Positions 63,424 to 64,000 of a stretch of 64,000 nucleotides of DNA are shown here, piece by piece (positions within the stretch are counted from its first letter, which is position 1; every line of letters begins with the position of its first letter). Made by a program: the position numbers and the translations under genes. Origin of the DNA: Parvibaculum lavamentivorans DS-1 (GTDB taxonomy: Bacteria; Pseudomonadota; Alphaproteobacteria; Parvibaculales; Parvibaculaceae); the NCBI RefSeq assembly GCF_000017565.1, contig NC_009719.1:1364001-1428000 (forward strand). The letters are read 5' to 3'. A model generated the notes under the pieces. That model did no database searches. It worked only from the letters and a program-made list of their open reading frames with translations, and had not been told where the DNA came from.

Positions 63424-64000
63424 TCAAACCACCCCGATCTCGCTGGCCGTCAGGTCGAGGCAGTGACGGGCAAGGCCGAAGAGATTGTCCATCTCGCTCT
63501 CGGTGATCGTCAAAGGCGGGCTCAGTACCATTGTGTCGCCGATAGCCCGCATGACCAGACCGTTGGAGAAGCAATGATTGCGGCAGCGGGTGCCGGCATC
63601 TGTCGCGCTGTCGAACTTGGCACGGGTCTTACGGTCCTTCACAAGCTCGATCGCTCCCAGAAGACCGACGCCGCGGGTTTCTCCCACAAGGGGATGATCG
63701 GCGAGTTCGGCGAGCTTTTTCTGAAAGTAGGCTCCTGTCGCGCCCCCGGCCTTCTCGACCAGCTTTTCCTTCTGGATTACTTCGAGGTTTGCAAGGGCGA
63801 CGGCGCAGGCGACTGGATGGCCGGAATAGGTGAAGCCATGCGACCATTCTTCGTCGGAATTGAAAATAACGTCGCCGACGCGCTTGCCCAGTCCGACCGC
63901 GGCAAGCGGCTGGTAGCCGGATGAGAGACCTTTCGCCATGTTGATCATGTCGGGCTCGATGCCGAACGTGTCGGAACCGAACCACTGGCCGGTGCGTCCG
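63424..64000 (-). CDS. Class III PLP-dependent aminotransferase (5' end outside window)
   Basis: The frame is open to the right edge, so the N-terminus is missing; about 191 residues are visible. They start GRTGQWFGSDTFGIEPDMINMAKGLSSGYQPLAAVGL, where the Lys of AKGLSSGYQP is the PLP-binding lysine. HGFTYSGHPVACAVALANL and the C-terminal RAIGDTMVLSPPLTIT (substrate-carboxylate Arg region) are characteristic of omega-amino acid:pyruvate or diamine aminotransferases. Substrate unassigned. Confidence 0.88.
   Translation of the reverse strand, partial: GRTGQWFGSDTFGIEPDMINMAKGLSSGYQPLAAVGLGKRVGDVIFNSDEEWSHGFTYSGHPVACAVALANLEVIQKEKLVEKAGGATGAYFQKKLAELADHPLVGETRGVGLLGAIELVKDRKTRAKFDSATDAGTRCRNHCFSNGLVMRAIGDTMVLSPPLTITESEMDNLFGLARHCLDLTASEIGVV

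Overview
The window is a 64 kb piece of a GC-rich alphaproteobacterial chromosome, dense with genes. Gene content and order fit Rhizobiales/Hyphomicrobiales, and a Parvibaculum-like organism is my best guess from memory (not verified): an origin-proximal ppsR-maf-aroE-coaE-dnaQ-secB arm facing a hemE-hemH-hemJ-rho arm, a mnmE-mnmG-rsmG-parA-parB cluster, HslUV, many TTG/GTG starts and GANTC sites. No tRNA, rRNA, CRISPR array or prophage was found.

Layout. 1-8.5 kb: the end of an adenosine kinase gene, then leftward coaA, hisE, a pentapeptide-repeat gene, a CYTH-CHAD gene and hisF-hisA-hisH-DUF2628-hisB, a histidine cluster interrupted by unrelated genes. 8.8-11.5 kb: an FMN flavoprotein gene with a Fur-like box, divergent from hslV-hslU. 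11.5-15.6 kb: an accessory-looking leftward set (LysR regulator, unknown protein, 2-oxoglutarate oxygenase, orphan periplasmic binding protein). 15.8-24.2 kb: smr, mltA, tim44-like, fxsA, secB, dnaQ, coaE, aroE, maf and ppsR. 24.18-24.75 kb: a gene-free stretch that I interpret as the chromosome replication origin, because it lies between the ppsR (RP001-type) gene and hemE as in Caulobacter. 24.75-28.9 kb: hemE, hemH, hemJ and rho, rightward. 29-38 kb: a mixed block (PAS protein, hydrolase, GFA protein, quinone oxidoreductase, LysE exporter, dienelactone hydrolase, LysR, GNAT, DUF255 protein).

38-45.5 kb is the chromosome maintenance region: mnmE, mnmG, rsmG, parA and parB, with two perfect parS sites and one single-mismatch parS. 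A complete IS1595-family insertion sequence with an 8-bp target duplication has landed between mnmE and mnmG, directly against a probable mnmG promoter. 45.5-50.8 kb: a second copy of a palindromic repeat also seen at 32.8 kb, an orphan Pho-box-like triplet, then leftward leuS, lptE and holA. 51-64 kb: a porin, two sulfotransferases (one fused to TPRs and followed by a response regulator), thiE, a PLP homeostasis gene, an L,D-transpeptidase gene, thioesterases, a TetR regulator, exonuclease III, a candidate C-rich small RNA and the end of a class III aminotransferase gene.

Most of the content is ordinary core metabolism. The parts most worth a second look are the predicted origin, the parS cluster with its IS insertion, the candidate small RNA at 63.1-63.24 kb, the orphan binding-protein/oxygenase operon with its LysR palindrome, the Fur-like and Pho-like boxes, and the TPR-sulfotransferase/response-regulator pair. 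All assignments come from reading the sequence and from family knowledge; no database search was run.
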